From Candidatus Falkowbacteria bacterium CG1_02_41_21 (GTDB lineage: Bacteria; Patescibacteriota; Patescibacteriia; Patescibacteriales; UBA12465), in contig MNUV01000040.1 in the NCBI GenBank assembly GCA_001871235.1, positions 1 to 13,763 on the forward strand: a stretch of 13,763 bases of DNA, given 5' to 3'. The position numbers were made by a program, and so were the translations under genes. The notes beneath the pieces were generated by a model, which had not been told where the DNA came from, ran no database searches, and was given only the letters and a program-made list of their open reading frames with translations. This document shows positions 1-6,780 of this stretch, piece by piece (positions within the stretch are counted from its first letter, which is position 1; every line of letters starts with the position of its first letter).

Positions 1-107
1 TTCCAGTTTGTCCAAGTCTTTTTACACTGCGAACATTGTTTTCTTTTGCCGCCGAATTTATATATTTTCGCCTGGCAGCAAGGCGATTTCTCGTGTAATT
101 TATTCAT
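1..107 (-). CDS. Zinc-ribbon protein N-terminus, possible IS transposase (partial)
   Basis: Reading the minus strand from the ATG at 107-105 gives 35 uninterrupted codons that run off the window edge. The peptide contains SPCCQAKIYKFGGKRKQCSQ followed by CKKTW, so a CC pair and a later CxxC are spaced like a zinc ribbon with a basic middle. Short N-terminal zinc ribbons ending in a CxxC-K-TW pattern occur at the start of several IS-type transposases and other nucleic-acid-binding proteins. The transposase assignment is inference from this pattern only, because the catalytic domain would lie outside the window. The gene diverges from the protease gene at 332, with 224 bases between the two starts. 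That gap holds the protease promoter and otherwise AT-rich DNA. I saw no clear terminal inverted repeat or convincing minus-strand promoter there. Confidence 0.5.
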   Translation of the reverse strand, partial: MNKLHEKSPCCQAKIYKFGGKRKQCSQCKKTWTNW

Positions 108-275
108 ACATGAGAATTATCCCTGAAAACACCAAAATTTACTATAACATTAGCCAATATTTTAAATATTTTTCAACATAATTAATTCACACATCCCTCA
201 TATAATTATAAAAACGCAGTCTAGCTGAGCTGTCTTAAATTTATTTTTGTTGATCTTTCTGTATGTTAACATCCT

Positions 276-291
276 TTGATAAAAATATCAA
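276..291. repeat. Palindrome overlapping the -35 box, possible operator
   Basis: TTGATA and TATCAA form a perfect 6-bp inverted repeat around an AAAA spacer. The left half-site is exactly the -35 box of the promoter at 276-304. A dimeric repressor binding here would block RNA polymerase, but no regulator is identified and chance is possible in AT-rich DNA. Confidence 0.3.
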
Positions 292-304
292 GATGTGCTA
301 GAAT
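276..304 (+). promoter_or_regulatory. Sigma-70-type promoter for the M50 protease gene
   Basis: A -35 box TTGATA (276-281) is separated by exactly 17 bases from a -10 box TAGAAT (299-304). The -10 is preceded by TGC, which makes an extended -10. Transcription would begin near 311, leaving a leader of about 20 bases before the ATG at 332. Match quality, spacing and position all agree. Confidence 0.7.
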
Positions 305-331
305 GGTCATTGGTTTTAATAAAAATTCATT

Positions 332-940
332 ATGCTTTACCTTTTTGAAATTATTGTTTTAGTGTTTTCGGCCATTATTCATGAATATATGCATGGATTT
401 GCGGCGGCGCGTGGTGGCGACAGCACGGCCAAAGATTTGGGTCGATTAACTTTGAATCCGATTCCACATATTGATTTGTTCGGTTCTATTATCCTGCCTT
501 TATTAATGATTTTCTCGGGGAGCGGCGTTATTTTCGGTTGGGCCAAACCGGTGCCGTTTAATCCTTATAATCTGCGCGATCAGAAATATGGTCCGGCCAA
601 AGTAGCTCTGGCCGGTCCTTTGGGTAATCTTATCTTAGCGGTAATGTTTGCTTCAGTATTGCGTTTATTCCCGGGGATTGATAGCGCCTTAGTTTCTTTC
701 CTGGGGATGATTGTTTATATCAATTTGATGTTAATGGTTTTCAATTTATTGCCGATTCCACCGCTGGACGGCTCTAAAGTTTTGGCGGCCTTCTTGCCGG
801 CCAAGATCCAGCTCAAGTTTTTGGAGATTGAACGTTTTGGTTTATTTTTAGTTTTATTTTTTGTGTTATTCGCTTCTAATTTTATTACTCCAATTATTGC
901 TTGGCTCTTCCAGCTTTTAACTGGTTATAATTTATTTTAA
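332..940 (+). CDS. M50-family membrane zinc metalloprotease (site-2-protease-like)
   Basis: A 202-residue polytopic membrane protein carrying the M50 active site: HExxH at residues 17-21 (HEYMH) inside the first hydrophobic segment, and a distal NLLPIPPLDG motif at about 138-147 whose Asp146 would be the third zinc ligand. Conserved GPLGN (95-99) lies between them. About five or six hydrophobic segments are visible (roughly 1-25, 50-70, 91-113, 118-142, 168-200). There is no PDZ domain, unlike RseP, so this is the compact M50 type common in bacteria and abundant in CPR genomes. Members cleave substrates within the membrane; the substrate here is unknown. The start at 332 sits about 20 bases after the predicted transcription start. 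The gene is followed after 4 bases by the next gene, so the two are probably co-transcribed. Confidence 0.88.
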   Translation: MLYLFEIIVLVFSAIIHEYMHGFAAARGGDSTAKDLGRLTLNPIPHIDLFGSIILPLLMIFSGSGVIFGWAKPVPFNPYNLRDQKYGPAKVALAGPLGNLILAVMFASVLRLFPGIDSALVSFLGMIVYINLMLMVFNLLPIPPLDGSKVLAAFLPAKIQLKFLEIERFGLFLVLFFVLFASNFITPIIAWLFQLLTGYNLF

Positions 941-944
941 TTCT

Positions 945-1376
945 ATGTATTCTACGGCTCATTTAGCCGCCGGTTTAATAATCGGCAAATTAACCGGTGA
1001 TTATCCCACGGCCATTATCAGCGCGGTGGCGATTGATTTAGATCACTTGATTCCGCATGTCAAAAACAAGATTATCTTCAATGTGAAGGAAATGTTAAAA
1101 GTGGCTAAAAGTACTCATGAGAGTTCTCGCAGTTATTTACATAGTTTTATCGCTTTCTTTGCTTTGACCAGTTTGATAGCCCTATTCAGTCTGAAAGTCG
1201 GATTGGTATTCGGTTTGGGTTATTTGAGCCATTTTCTGCTGGATGCCATTGATGATGATGACTTTTATCCTTTTTTTCCCTGGAAGAAGTTTAATACTAG
1301 GGGATTCATTGGATATTATTCCAAGGCGGAGCTTATTTTTACGATTATTCTGTTCGGAGTCTATTTTGTCGTCTGA
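945..1376 (+). CDS. YdjM/DUF457-like membrane-bound putative metal-dependent hydrolase
   Basis: A 143-residue protein with a His/Asp pattern typical of the YdjM (LexA-binding inner-membrane) family: His6 near the N-terminus, DLDH at 31-34, LHSF at 65-68, and LSHFLLDAIDDDD at 94-106, with hydrophobic segments around 68-92 and 129-143. The His and Asp residues plausibly bind metal; enzymatic activity in this family is not well established, so function is inferred only as a membrane-associated hydrolase. It starts 4 bases after the protease gene and shares its promoter. It ends in TGA, the only TGA stop among the complete genes here, which fits the standard code. The acidic DDDD run may reflect lineage-specific metal binding or simply drift. 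Confidence 0.72.
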   Translation: MYSTAHLAAGLIIGKLTGDYPTAIISAVAIDLDHLIPHVKNKIIFNVKEMLKVAKSTHESSRSYLHSFIAFFALTSLIALFSLKVGLVFGLGYLSHFLLDAIDDDDFYPFFPWKKFNTRGFIGYYSKAELIFTIILFGVYFVV

Positions 1377-1390
1377 TTGCGGTTTTCCCC

Positions 1391-1419
1391 TTGACTTTAT
1401 CTTTAGTTTTTGATAAATT
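1391..1419 (+). promoter_or_regulatory. Promoter of the str cluster (rpsL)
   Basis: TTGACT (1391-1396), a 17-base spacer, then TAAATT (1414-1419) preceded by TGA as an extended -10. It begins 15 bases after the YdjM-like gene stops, and predicted initiation is near 1426. A weaker second pair, TTCCAA (1468-1473) and CATAAT (1491-1496), also with 17 bases, lies closer to rpsL and would start at about 1503. Confidence 0.6.
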
Positions 1420-1438
1420 TAGTGGAGTAAGAAAAAAT

Positions 1439-1469
1439 ATCCTGATTATTCGGGATTTTATTTAATTTT
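1439..1469 (+). terminator. Terminator-like hairpin in the rpsL upstream region
   Basis: ATCCTG (1439-1444) pairs with CGGGAT (1451-1456), including one T-G pair, around an ATTATT loop, and is followed by a T-rich run (1457-1469). It could end transcripts of the protease/YdjM pair. Because it lies just downstream of the 1391-1419 promoter, it could also attenuate rpsL. The stem is short and the call is moderate. Confidence 0.45.
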
Positions 1470-1482
1470 CCAATAAATTAGA

Positions 1483-1514
1483 GCGGATTTCATAATTCGC
1501 GATTTTTAATTCGC
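1483..1514 (+). promoter_or_regulatory. Alternative hairpins in the rpsL leader
   Basis: AATTCGC occurs twice (1494-1500 and 1508-1514). The upstream GCGGATT (1483-1489) can pair with either copy: 6 bp with the near one, 7 bp with the far one, each with one G-T pair. The two folds are mutually exclusive and end 12 bases before the rpsL start codon. A regulatory role is inference. Confidence 0.3.
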
Positions 1515-1526
1515 AATTAAAATATT

Positions 1527-1946
1527 ATGCCAACAATGAATCAATTGGTGCGCAAGGGCCGCGTTATTAAAAGCAAAAGAACTAAAACTTTGGCTTTGCA
1601 TACTCGTCTGGACTCCCTTCATCGCCAGAAGAAGGTGGATGCCAAGGGGGCTCCATTTAAACAAGGTGTTTGTTTGAAGGTGACTACTATGACTCCGAAA
1701 AAACCGAATTCCGCTTTACGGAAAATTGCCCGGGTGCGCTTATCCAATGGGATGGAAGTCACCGCTTATATCCCGGGTATGGGCCATAACCTGCAAGAGC
1801 ATTCCATCGTTTTAGTTAAAGGCGGCAAGACTAAGGATTTGCCGGGTGTGCGTTACAAGGTTATCCGGGGCGTTTTTGACGCTCAAGGAGTGGAAGCTCG
1901 GCGTCAGGGCCGAAGCTGTTATGGGGCTAAGAAACCTAAGAAATAG
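1527..1946 (+). CDS. rpsL: 30S ribosomal protein S12
   Basis: A 139-residue uS12, a decoding-centre protein of the small subunit. The core is unmistakable: [11 protein letters not shown] at 56-66, GHNLQEHS at 86-93, KDLPGVRY at 103-110 and the C-terminal [12 protein letters not shown]. Length matches the longer Gram-positive-like form (B. subtilis 138) because of an insert around residues 25-45; E. coli has 124. The two lysines associated with streptomycin sensitivity (E. coli K43 and K88, with Met counted) are kept as K58 and K103, so wild-type sensitivity at these sites is expected. D104 corresponds to the aspartate that RimO methylthiolates in E. coli. It is the first gene of the str cluster, is preceded by AT-rich DNA without a Shine-Dalgarno tract, and stops with TAG. 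Confidence 0.98.
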   Translation: MPTMNQLVRKGRVIKSKRTKTLALHTRLDSLHRQKKVDAKGAPFKQGVCLKVTTMTPKKPNSALRKIARVRLSNGMEVTAYIPGMGHNLQEHSIVLVKGGKTKDLPGVRYKVIRGVFDAQGVEARRQGRSCYGAKKPKK

Positions 1947-1980
1947 TTAATAAAAATTTATAATATTTAGAACTTCTAGC

Positions 1981-2000
1981 ATTACTTATAGCTGAGTAAT
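1981..2000 (+). promoter_or_regulatory. Small hairpin in the rpsL-rpsG gap
   Basis: ATTACT (1981-1986) pairs perfectly with AGTAAT (1995-2000) over an 8-base loop, in the 70-base gap between rpsL and rpsG. In E. coli this intercistronic region is where S7 binds to repress translation. Here only a weak AU-rich stem is seen, so regulatory equivalence is speculation. Confidence 0.2.
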
Positions 2001-2016
2001 TTAGAAACACAAAATT

Positions 2017-2484
2017 ATGCGTGGAAAACCAGCGCCGAAGAGAAAAATCGAAGGCGATCTAAAATACAACGATAAAAGTATTGCTAAACTCATTAATTAT
2101 TTGATGATTGACGGCAAGAAGAGTGTTTCCCAGAGAATCATTTATGATGCTTTTAATATTATCAAAGACAAAACCAAACAAGATCCGCGGCATGTCTTTA
2201 ACAAGGCCATCAAAAAGGTTTCGCCGTTGGTTGAAGTTCGGGGCAAGCGGGTCGGCGGTGCTAACTATCAGGTTCCGGTTCAAGTCAGAGGCGAACGCCG
2301 TTTCTATTTAGGTTGTCATTGGATGATCAATGCCGCTCATGATCGGCGCGGTAATTCCATGGAAGAAAAATTAGCTGCTGAAATTTTAGATGCCAGTAAC
2401 GGGGAAGGCGCGGCTATCAAAAAACGGGAAGCGGTTCACAAGATGGCTGAAGCTAACAAGGCTTTTGCTCATTTTTCGCGATAA
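2017..2484 (+). CDS. rpsG: 30S ribosomal protein S7
   Basis: A 155-residue uS7, the primary binder that nucleates the 30S head on the 3' domain of 16S rRNA and contacts the E-site tRNA. Length matches the family (about 156). Recognisable blocks are the basic N-terminus (MRGKPAPKRKI), KLINYLMIDGKKS (24-36), a VEVRGKRVGGANYQVPVQV block at about 72-90, and the C-terminal KREAVHKMAEANKAFAHFSR. The start is the ATG in an AAAATTATG context without a Shine-Dalgarno sequence. It follows rpsL by 70 bases, and a strong hairpin lies directly after the stop, so part of the transcripts may end here before fusA. Confidence 0.98.
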   Translation: MRGKPAPKRKIEGDLKYNDKSIAKLINYLMIDGKKSVSQRIIYDAFNIIKDKTKQDPRHVFNKAIKKVSPLVEVRGKRVGGANYQVPVQVRGERRFYLGCHWMINAAHDRRGNSMEEKLAAEILDASNGEGAAIKKREAVHKMAEANKAFAHFSR

Positions 2485-2491
2485 TTTTGCC

Positions 2492-2527
2492 ATAAATTTT
2501 AACCGTCTCCGGTTAAAATTTATTTTT
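2492..2527 (+). terminator. Long stem-loop with T-run between rpsG and fusA
   Basis: Positions 2492-2505 and 2510-2523 form a perfect 14-bp stem capped by a TCTC tetraloop, beginning 7 bases after the rpsG stop and running into TTTTT (2523-2527). The stem is AU-rich below but has a GC top (ACCG/CGGT). This is the strongest simple hairpin in the window. It probably acts as a leaky intrinsic terminator or 3'-end stabiliser that lets rpsL-rpsG and fusA differ in level. Confidence 0.65.
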
Positions 2528-2569
2528 ATAAAAATAAATAAGATATAAATAACCATAAATATAAAATTT

Positions 2570-4654
2570 ATGCCCAGGGATTATTCATTAGATAAAATCA
2601 GAAACATCGGTATCATGGCTCACATTGACGCTGGCAAAACTACTTTTACCGAGCGGGTTTTATTCTATACCGGAAAAAAACATAAAATCGGCGAAGTGCA
2701 TGAAGGCGCGGCTGAAATGGATTGGATGGAACAAGAAAAAGAAAGGGGCATTACCATCACTTCGGCGGCGACCACTTGTTTTTGGCGAGATAATAAAATT
2801 AATATTATCGATACTCCCGGACACGTTGATTTTACCGTGGAAGTGGAACGCTCTTTGCGCGTTTTAGACGGCGCTATCGCCGTTTTTGACGGTCAAGCCG
2901 GAGTGGAACCGCAATCGGAAACTGTCTGGCGTCAGGCTGATAAATACAATGTCCCGCGCTTATGTTTTATCAATAAGATGGATAAGATGGGAGCTGATTT
3001 TTATATGAGCTTGGAGTCAATTCAAACTCGGCTTAACCCTAAGGCTTTTGCCATTCAATTGCCCATCGGCGCCGATAATAGTTTTTCCGGTTTGATTGAT
3101 TTATTAGAACAAAAAGCTTATAACTTTGGAGGCAATTTTGGGGAAAAGATTGTGGAAGTTCCGATTCCGGAAGACATGAAAGCTGATGCGGAAAAATATC
3201 GCTCTTTGGCGGTGGAAAAAATTGCCGAGTTTAACGATACTTTAACCGAAAAATATTTAAACGGAGAGGAGATTAGCTTGGAAGAATTGAAGGTGGCTCT
3301 GCGCAAAGGGGTTATCGCCAACGGCGCTTATCCGGTTTTGTGCGGTACTGCGCTGCAGAATATTGGCGTGCAAATGGCTCTCAATGCCGTTTGCGATTAT
3401 TTGCCGTCTCCGCTCGATGTCCCGGAGTTGCAGGGAACCGAAGTGCGTGATGAGACTAAGCATATGGAAATCAAACCTGATGACAATGCTCCTTTTGTCG
3501 GTCTGGCCTTCAAAATTGCCACTGATCCTTTTGTGGGCAAATTATGTTTTGTCCGGGTTTATCAAGGAGTTTTGGCTTCCGGTTCCTATATTGTTAACTC
3601 CAGTACCGGCAACAAAGAAAGAGTCGGCCGTCTGGTTCGGATGCACGCTAACCATCGGGAAGAAGTGAAAGAAGTTTATGCCGGCGATATTGCGGCGGTG
3701 ATTGGTTTGAAAGATACCACTACTGGCAATACTTTATGCGCGGAAGATTTTCCGATATTATTAGAATCAATTAAGTTCCCGGAGCCGGTTATCAAGATTG
3801 CCGTGGAACCCAAGACTAAAGTTGACCAAGAGAAAATGGGCGTGGCTTTGTCCCGTCTGGCCGAAGAAGATCCGACTTTTAGGGTGGAGACCAATGAGGA
3901 AACCAGCCAAACTCTAATCTCCGGGATGGGAGAATTGCATTTAGAAATTATTGTGGATCGGATGAAGCGAGAATTCGGGGTGGAAGCCAATGTCGGTAAA
4001 CCGCAAGTATCATATCGGGAAACTATTAAAGAAAAAGCTGAGGCCCAAGGCAAATATGTTAAGCAGTCCGGTGGTCGCGGTCAATATGGTGATTGTTGGT
4101 TACGCGTGGAACCATTCAATGAAGAAGGTAAGAGCTTCATGTTTGTGGATGAGGTTAAGGGTGGATCAGTTCCGCGAGAATATATCCCAGCCATTGAAAA
4201 GGGCGTCAAGGAAGCTTTGACTTCCGGTGTTTTGGCCGGTTATCCGATGATTGACTTAAAAGTGACTGTTTTTGACGGTAGTTATCATGAAGTTGATTCT
4301 TCGGAATTAGCCTTTAAGATGGCCGCTATCTTTGGCTTCAAAGATGCCGTGGCTAAAGCTAAACCGGTATTGTTGGAACCGGTGATGAAGGTGGAAGTTA
4401 CCACCCCCGAAGAATATATGGGTAATATTATCGGCGATTTGAATGCTAAACGGGGTCAAATCGATGAAATGACCGATAGGCCGGCCGGTATTAAACTGGT
4501 TCGGGCTAAAGTACCTTTGGCGGAAATGTTCGGTTATTCCACTTCGCTGCGTTCCATGAGCCAAGGTCGCGCTAATTATACGATGGAATTTTTGAAATAT
4601 GCTGAAGTTCCTCGGAATATTTTAGAGCAAATTAAAGAAAAGGCTGGTAAGTAA
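2570..4654 (+). CDS. fusA: Elongation factor G
   Basis: A full-length 694-residue EF-G, the GTPase that drives tRNA-mRNA translocation and, with RRF, ribosome recycling. GTPase motifs: G1 AHIDAGKT (17-24), G2 RGIT (59-62), G3 DTPGH (81-85) with the catalytic His85, G4 NKMD (135-138) and G5 CGTAL (258-262). Domain II, the III/V ferredoxin-like folds and domain IV follow; the conserved [15 protein letters not shown] block is in domain IV, and the C-terminal domain contains [20 protein letters not shown]. Nothing is truncated. The 85-base gap from rpsG holds a strong hairpin but no convincing separate promoter, only TATAAA at 2544-2549 without a -35. It ends 31 bases before the small unknown gene. 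Confidence 0.98.
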   Translation: MPRDYSLDKIRNIGIMAHIDAGKTTFTERVLFYTGKKHKIGEVHEGAAEMDWMEQEKERGITITSAATTCFWRDNKINIIDTPGHVDFTVEVERSLRVLDGAIAVFDGQAGVEPQSETVWRQADKYNVPRLCFINKMDKMGADFYMSLESIQTRLNPKAFAIQLPIGADNSFSGLIDLLEQKAYNFGGNFGEKIVEVPIPEDMKADAEKYRSLAVEKIAEFNDTLTEKYLNGEEISLEELKVALRKGVIANGAYPVLCGTALQNIGVQMALNAVCDYLPSPLDVPELQGTEVRDETKHMEIKPDDNAPFVGLAFKIATDPFVGKLCFVRVYQGVLASGSYIVNSSTGNKERVGRLVRMHANHREEVKEVYAGDIAAVIGLKDTTTGNTLCAEDFPILLESIKFPEPVIKIAVEPKTKVDQEKMGVALSRLAEEDPTFRVETNEETSQTLISGMGELHLEIIVDRMKREFGVEANVGKPQVSYRETIKEKAEAQGKYVKQSGGRGQYGDCWLRVEPFNEEGKSFMFVDEVKGGSVPREYIPAIEKGVKEALTSGVLAGYPMIDLKVTVFDGSYHEVDSSELAFKMAAIFGFKDAVAKAKPVLLEPVMKVEVTTPEEYMGNIIGDLNAKRGQIDEMTDRPAGIKLVRAKVPLAEMFGYSTSLRSMSQGRANYTMEFLKYAEVPRNILEQIKEKAGK

Positions 4655-4685
4655 AGATTCGATTTAGTCATTAACTTTTATCAAT

Positions 4686-5048
4686 ATGTCAAACAAATTG
4701 CAGAAAGTAATGAGACTCGCTCGAAAAACCGGTGATCGGATTGTTGTTTTTGATAATAATGAACCGGATAATTCCTTTGTGGTTATGCCCCTCGAAGAAT
4801 ATGAAGAGATTTTAGGTTTAAATGAAGCTAATGGGGAAAACCCTAACTTGACAGAGGAGAAGATAGCTGATAAAATAGCGAGCAGTGATCAAAATAAGAT
4901 GTGGAAAGATGATCATAATTTTCCTAAAGAAACCATTTATTCCAGCGGTCAAATTTTAAAAAATCGTTATAAAGGAAATAATAATTGGAGTATTCCCAAA
5001 TCCGTCAAGGAGGCGGCGGTGGATGTTGAAGATGAAATTCAAGAATAA
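4686..5048 (+). CDS. Small protein with Phd/YefM-like N-terminus, function unknown
   Basis: A 120-residue acidic protein not belonging to the usual str operon, lying between fusA and tuf. Residues 4-43 read as a helix (KLQKVMRLARKTGD), a short strand (RIVVFD) and then VVMPLEEYEEIL, which closely resembles the VLMSLEEYNSL pattern at the end of the Phd/YefM antitoxin fold. Residues 45-120 are polar and probably disordered, ending in a charged segment (SVKEAAVDVEDEIQE). No toxin gene is adjacent, so a toxin-antitoxin role is not supported; a stand-alone DNA- or ribosome-associated regulator is an alternative. It is in operon orientation (31 bases after fusA, 96 before tuf), has an AT-rich start context, and contains a promoter-like sequence within its coding region (4848-4876). 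The CDS is likely real; the function is not known. Confidence 0.75.
   Translation: MSNKLQKVMRLARKTGDRIVVFDNNEPDNSFVVMPLEEYEEILGLNEANGENPNLTEEKIADKIASSDQNKMWKDDHNFPKETIYSSGQILKNRYKGNNNWSIPKSVKEAAVDVEDEIQE
4848..4876 (+). promoter_or_regulatory. Internal promoter candidate upstream of tuf
   Basis: A perfect -35 TTGACA (4848-4853), a 17-base spacer and TAAAAT (4871-4876) lie inside the coding region of the small unknown gene. Initiation near 4883 would give tuf its own transcript with a leader of about 260 bases. The match is the best -35 in the window, but coding constraint could produce it by chance. Confidence 0.45.
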
Positions 5049-5094
5049 TCTATATTTATTAATAAAAAATCAATAAATTAATTTAAACGACTGG

Positions 5095-5140
5095 TTGTCG
5101 TCAGACAAATAACCCCTTTTAGGAGGGGGTCGTGAAGTAA
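5095..5140 (+). promoter_or_regulatory. tuf leader: two hairpins, Shine-Dalgarno tract and mini-ORF
   Basis: TTGTC (5095-5099) pairs with GACAA (5104-5108), and CCCCT (5113-5117) with AGGGG (5124-5128). AGGAGGGGG (5121-5129) is the only strong Shine-Dalgarno-like tract I found near a start codon in the window. It is 18 bases from the tuf ATG, too far for normal use, but 5 bases from GTG AAG TAA (5132-5140), a two-residue ORF ending 4 bases before tuf. The second hairpin buries the 3' part of the tract. Translational control of tuf is inferred. Confidence 0.4.
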
Positions 5141-5144
5141 AAAC

Positions 5145-6332
5145 ATGGCAGAAGTATTTCAACGAACAAAACCCCACGTCAACGTCGGTACAATCGGACA
5201 CGTTGATCATGGCAAGACTACCCTAACCGCTGCAATTTTAGCGGTGTCTAATGCGCAGGGGATGAAGGCCAGTCATAAAGGCGTTAACGACATCGACAAT
5301 GCTCCCGAAGAGAAAGCTCGCGGTATTACCATTGCCACTTCTCATCAGGAGTATGAGACGGCAGCCAGACATTATGCTCACGTTGACTGTCCGGGTCATG
5401 CTGATTATGTTAAAAACATGATTACCGGCGCGGCTCAGATGGATGGCGCTATTTTAGTGGTCGCGGCGACTGATGGTCCTATGCCTCAGACCAGAGAACA
5501 TATTCTACTCGCTAAACAGGTTGGTGTTCCTTACATCATTGTCTTTTTGAATAAATGCGACATGGTTGAGGACAAAGAATTAATTGATTTAGTCGAGGAA
5601 GAGGTGCGTGATTTATTGAAGAAATATGAATTCCCGGGTGATACTACTCCGATTATTCGCGGTTCAGCTTTAAAGGCCTTGGATAATCCATCTGGCCCCG
5701 ACGCTCAACCGGTAATCGATTTATTAAAAGCTTTAGATGAGTATATTCCAGAACCAAAACGGGAAATTGACGAACCATTCTTAATGCCGATTGAAGATAT
5801 CTTTTCCATTGAAGGTCGCGGCACTGTCGTAACTGGTAGAATTGAAAAGGGTCAAATCAAAATTGGCGATGAAGTGGAAATTGTTGGTTTAATGGATACC
5901 AAAAAAACCACTGTGACTAGTATTGAAATGTTCAATAAGCAACTGGAAAAAGGTTTGGCTGGCGATAATGCCGGATTACTGCTGCGCGGTACCAAGAAAG
6001 ATGAAGTGGAACGCGGTCAAGTTTTAGCTAAAACCGGAACTATCACTCCCCACACCGAATTTGAATCTGAAGTTTATGTTTTAAGCAAGGATGAAGGCGG
6101 TCGTCATAAACCTTTTTTCAATGGTTATAAACCACAATTCTATATCCGAACTACCGATGTGACCGGTGATATTACATTGCCGGCCGGAACTGAAATGGTG
6201 ATGCCGGGAGATACCGTTAATTTGAATATCAAATTAATCGCTCCGATTGCCTTACAAGAAAAGCAAAGATTTGCTATTCGGGAAGGCGGTCGAACCGTTG
6301 GTGCCGGTGTTGTTACCAAAATTACTAAGTAG
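5145..6332 (+). CDS. tuf: Elongation factor Tu
   Basis: A complete 395-residue EF-Tu, the GTPase that delivers aminoacyl-tRNA to the ribosomal A site. GTPase motifs: G1 GHVDHGKT (18-25), G2 RGIT (59-62), G3 DCPGH (81-85) with the catalytic His85, G4 NKCD (136-139) and G5 GSAL (173-176). The two beta-barrel domains follow, including [17 protein letters not shown] and the tRNA-binding C-terminal part ([23 protein letters not shown]). Length is normal (E. coli 394). It differs from its neighbours in having a purine-rich GGAGG tract upstream, and a strong terminator-like hairpin follows its TAG stop. Whether a second tuf copy exists cannot be seen. Confidence 0.98.
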   Translation: MAEVFQRTKPHVNVGTIGHVDHGKTTLTAAILAVSNAQGMKASHKGVNDIDNAPEEKARGITIATSHQEYETAARHYAHVDCPGHADYVKNMITGAAQMDGAILVVAATDGPMPQTREHILLAKQVGVPYIIVFLNKCDMVEDKELIDLVEEEVRDLLKKYEFPGDTTPIIRGSALKALDNPSGPDAQPVIDLLKALDEYIPEPKREIDEPFLMPIEDIFSIEGRGTVVTGRIEKGQIKIGDEVEIVGLMDTKKTTVTSIEMFNKQLEKGLAGDNAGLLLRGTKKDEVERGQVLAKTGTITPHTEFESEVYVLSKDEGGRHKPFFNGYKPQFYIRTTDVTGDITLPAGTEMVMPGDTVNLNIKLIAPIALQEKQRFAIREGGRTVGAGVVTKITK

Positions 6333-6340
6333 TCACTTAG

Positions 6341-6377
6341 GCTCGCTCTTCAACTAAGAGCGAGCTTGTAGTGTTTA
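6341..6377 (+). terminator. Intrinsic terminator-like hairpin after tuf
   Basis: GCTCGCTCTT (6341-6350) and AAGAGCGAGC (6356-6365) form a perfect 10-bp GC-rich stem with a CAACT loop, 8 bases after the tuf stop. The tail is T-rich but interrupted (TTGTAGTGTTTATTT). It probably ends most str transcripts, with some read-through to rpsJ. Confidence 0.7.
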
Positions 6378-6396
6378 TTTCATTAATTTATATAAT
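6366..6396 (+). promoter_or_regulatory. Weak promoter candidate for rpsJ
   Basis: A perfect -10 TATAAT (6391-6396) lies 31 bases before the rpsJ ATG. The best -35 is poor (TTGTAG at 6366-6371, 19-base spacer) and overlaps the end of the preceding hairpin. A promoter is plausible because the tuf terminator would otherwise leave rpsJ dependent on read-through. Confidence 0.35.
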
Positions 6397-6426
6397 AAAC
6401 AAAAAGATAAAATAAAAACGTACATT

Positions 6427-6771
6427 ATGCCGGAGAAAAAAATTAAAAAAGAAGAGACTGATTCCAAGCAGAGAATCCGCATTAAGATTAAAGCTTTTGA
6501 TCATAAGATTATTGACCAGTCCACCAGAACTATTATTGAAACTGCTCAGCGCACTGATGCCACTATTTTTGGTCCGATTCCACTACCGACTGAGAAACGT
6601 AAGTATACCGTTAATCGCTCTACTTTTGTGCATAAAAATGCTCGAGATCAATATGAAATGCGCATTCACAAGCGTTTAATTGATATCGTTGATCCCACCG
6701 CCAAGACCATTGAAGATTTGACCAATTTAGGTTTACCGGCCGGGGTTGACGTCGAGATAAAAATGCAGTAA
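6427..6771 (+). CDS. rpsJ: 30S ribosomal protein S10
   Basis: A 114-residue uS10, a 30S head protein that in many bacteria also serves as NusE in antitermination complexes. The core matches throughout: [19 protein letters not shown] (16-34), [14 protein letters not shown] (49-62), [16 protein letters not shown] (72-87) and AGVDVEI near the end. A lysine/glutamate-rich extension of about 12 residues precedes the usual start (E. coli 103 residues); no internal Met offers an alternative. It is bracketed by the tuf hairpin upstream and a 210-base regulatory gap downstream, so it is separated from rplC, which usually follows closely. The promoter for rplC overlaps its TAA stop and 3' codons. Confidence 0.97.
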   Translation: MPEKKIKKEETDSKQRIRIKIKAFDHKIIDQSTRTIIETAQRTDATIFGPIPLPTEKRKYTVNRSTFVHKNARDQYEMRIHKRLIDIVDPTAKTIEDLTNLGLPAGVDVEIKMQ

Positions 6772-6774
6772 AAT
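6746..6774 (+). promoter_or_regulatory. Promoter for the rplC leader, overlapping the end of rpsJ
   Basis: TTGACG (6746-6751), a 17-base spacer and TAAAAT (6769-6774); the -10 includes the rpsJ stop codon. Initiation near 6781 would give a 200-base leader before rplC, matching the start of the structured region. Both boxes are 5/6 matches and the layout is the same as the 4848-4876 candidate. Confidence 0.6.
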
Positions 6775-6780
6775 CGTTTT

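Noticed and set aside
1374..1376. Possible UGA recoding (as in Gracilibacteria/SR1)
   Set aside because: TGA here ends the YdjM-like protein at a sensible point, and no conserved gene contains an in-frame TGA.
1959..1964. TATAAT between rpsL and rpsG as a promoter
   Set aside because: No acceptable -35 at 16-18 bases upstream; such matches are frequent in AT-rich gaps.
3676..4053. Minus-strand 125-codon open frame inside fusA
   Set aside because: It lies wholly within a perfectly conserved EF-G reading frame, shows no recognisable domain and is a shadow of it.
4686..5048. A toxin-antitoxin module at the small Phd-like gene
   Set aside because: There is no neighbouring toxin gene; flanks are fusA and tuf.
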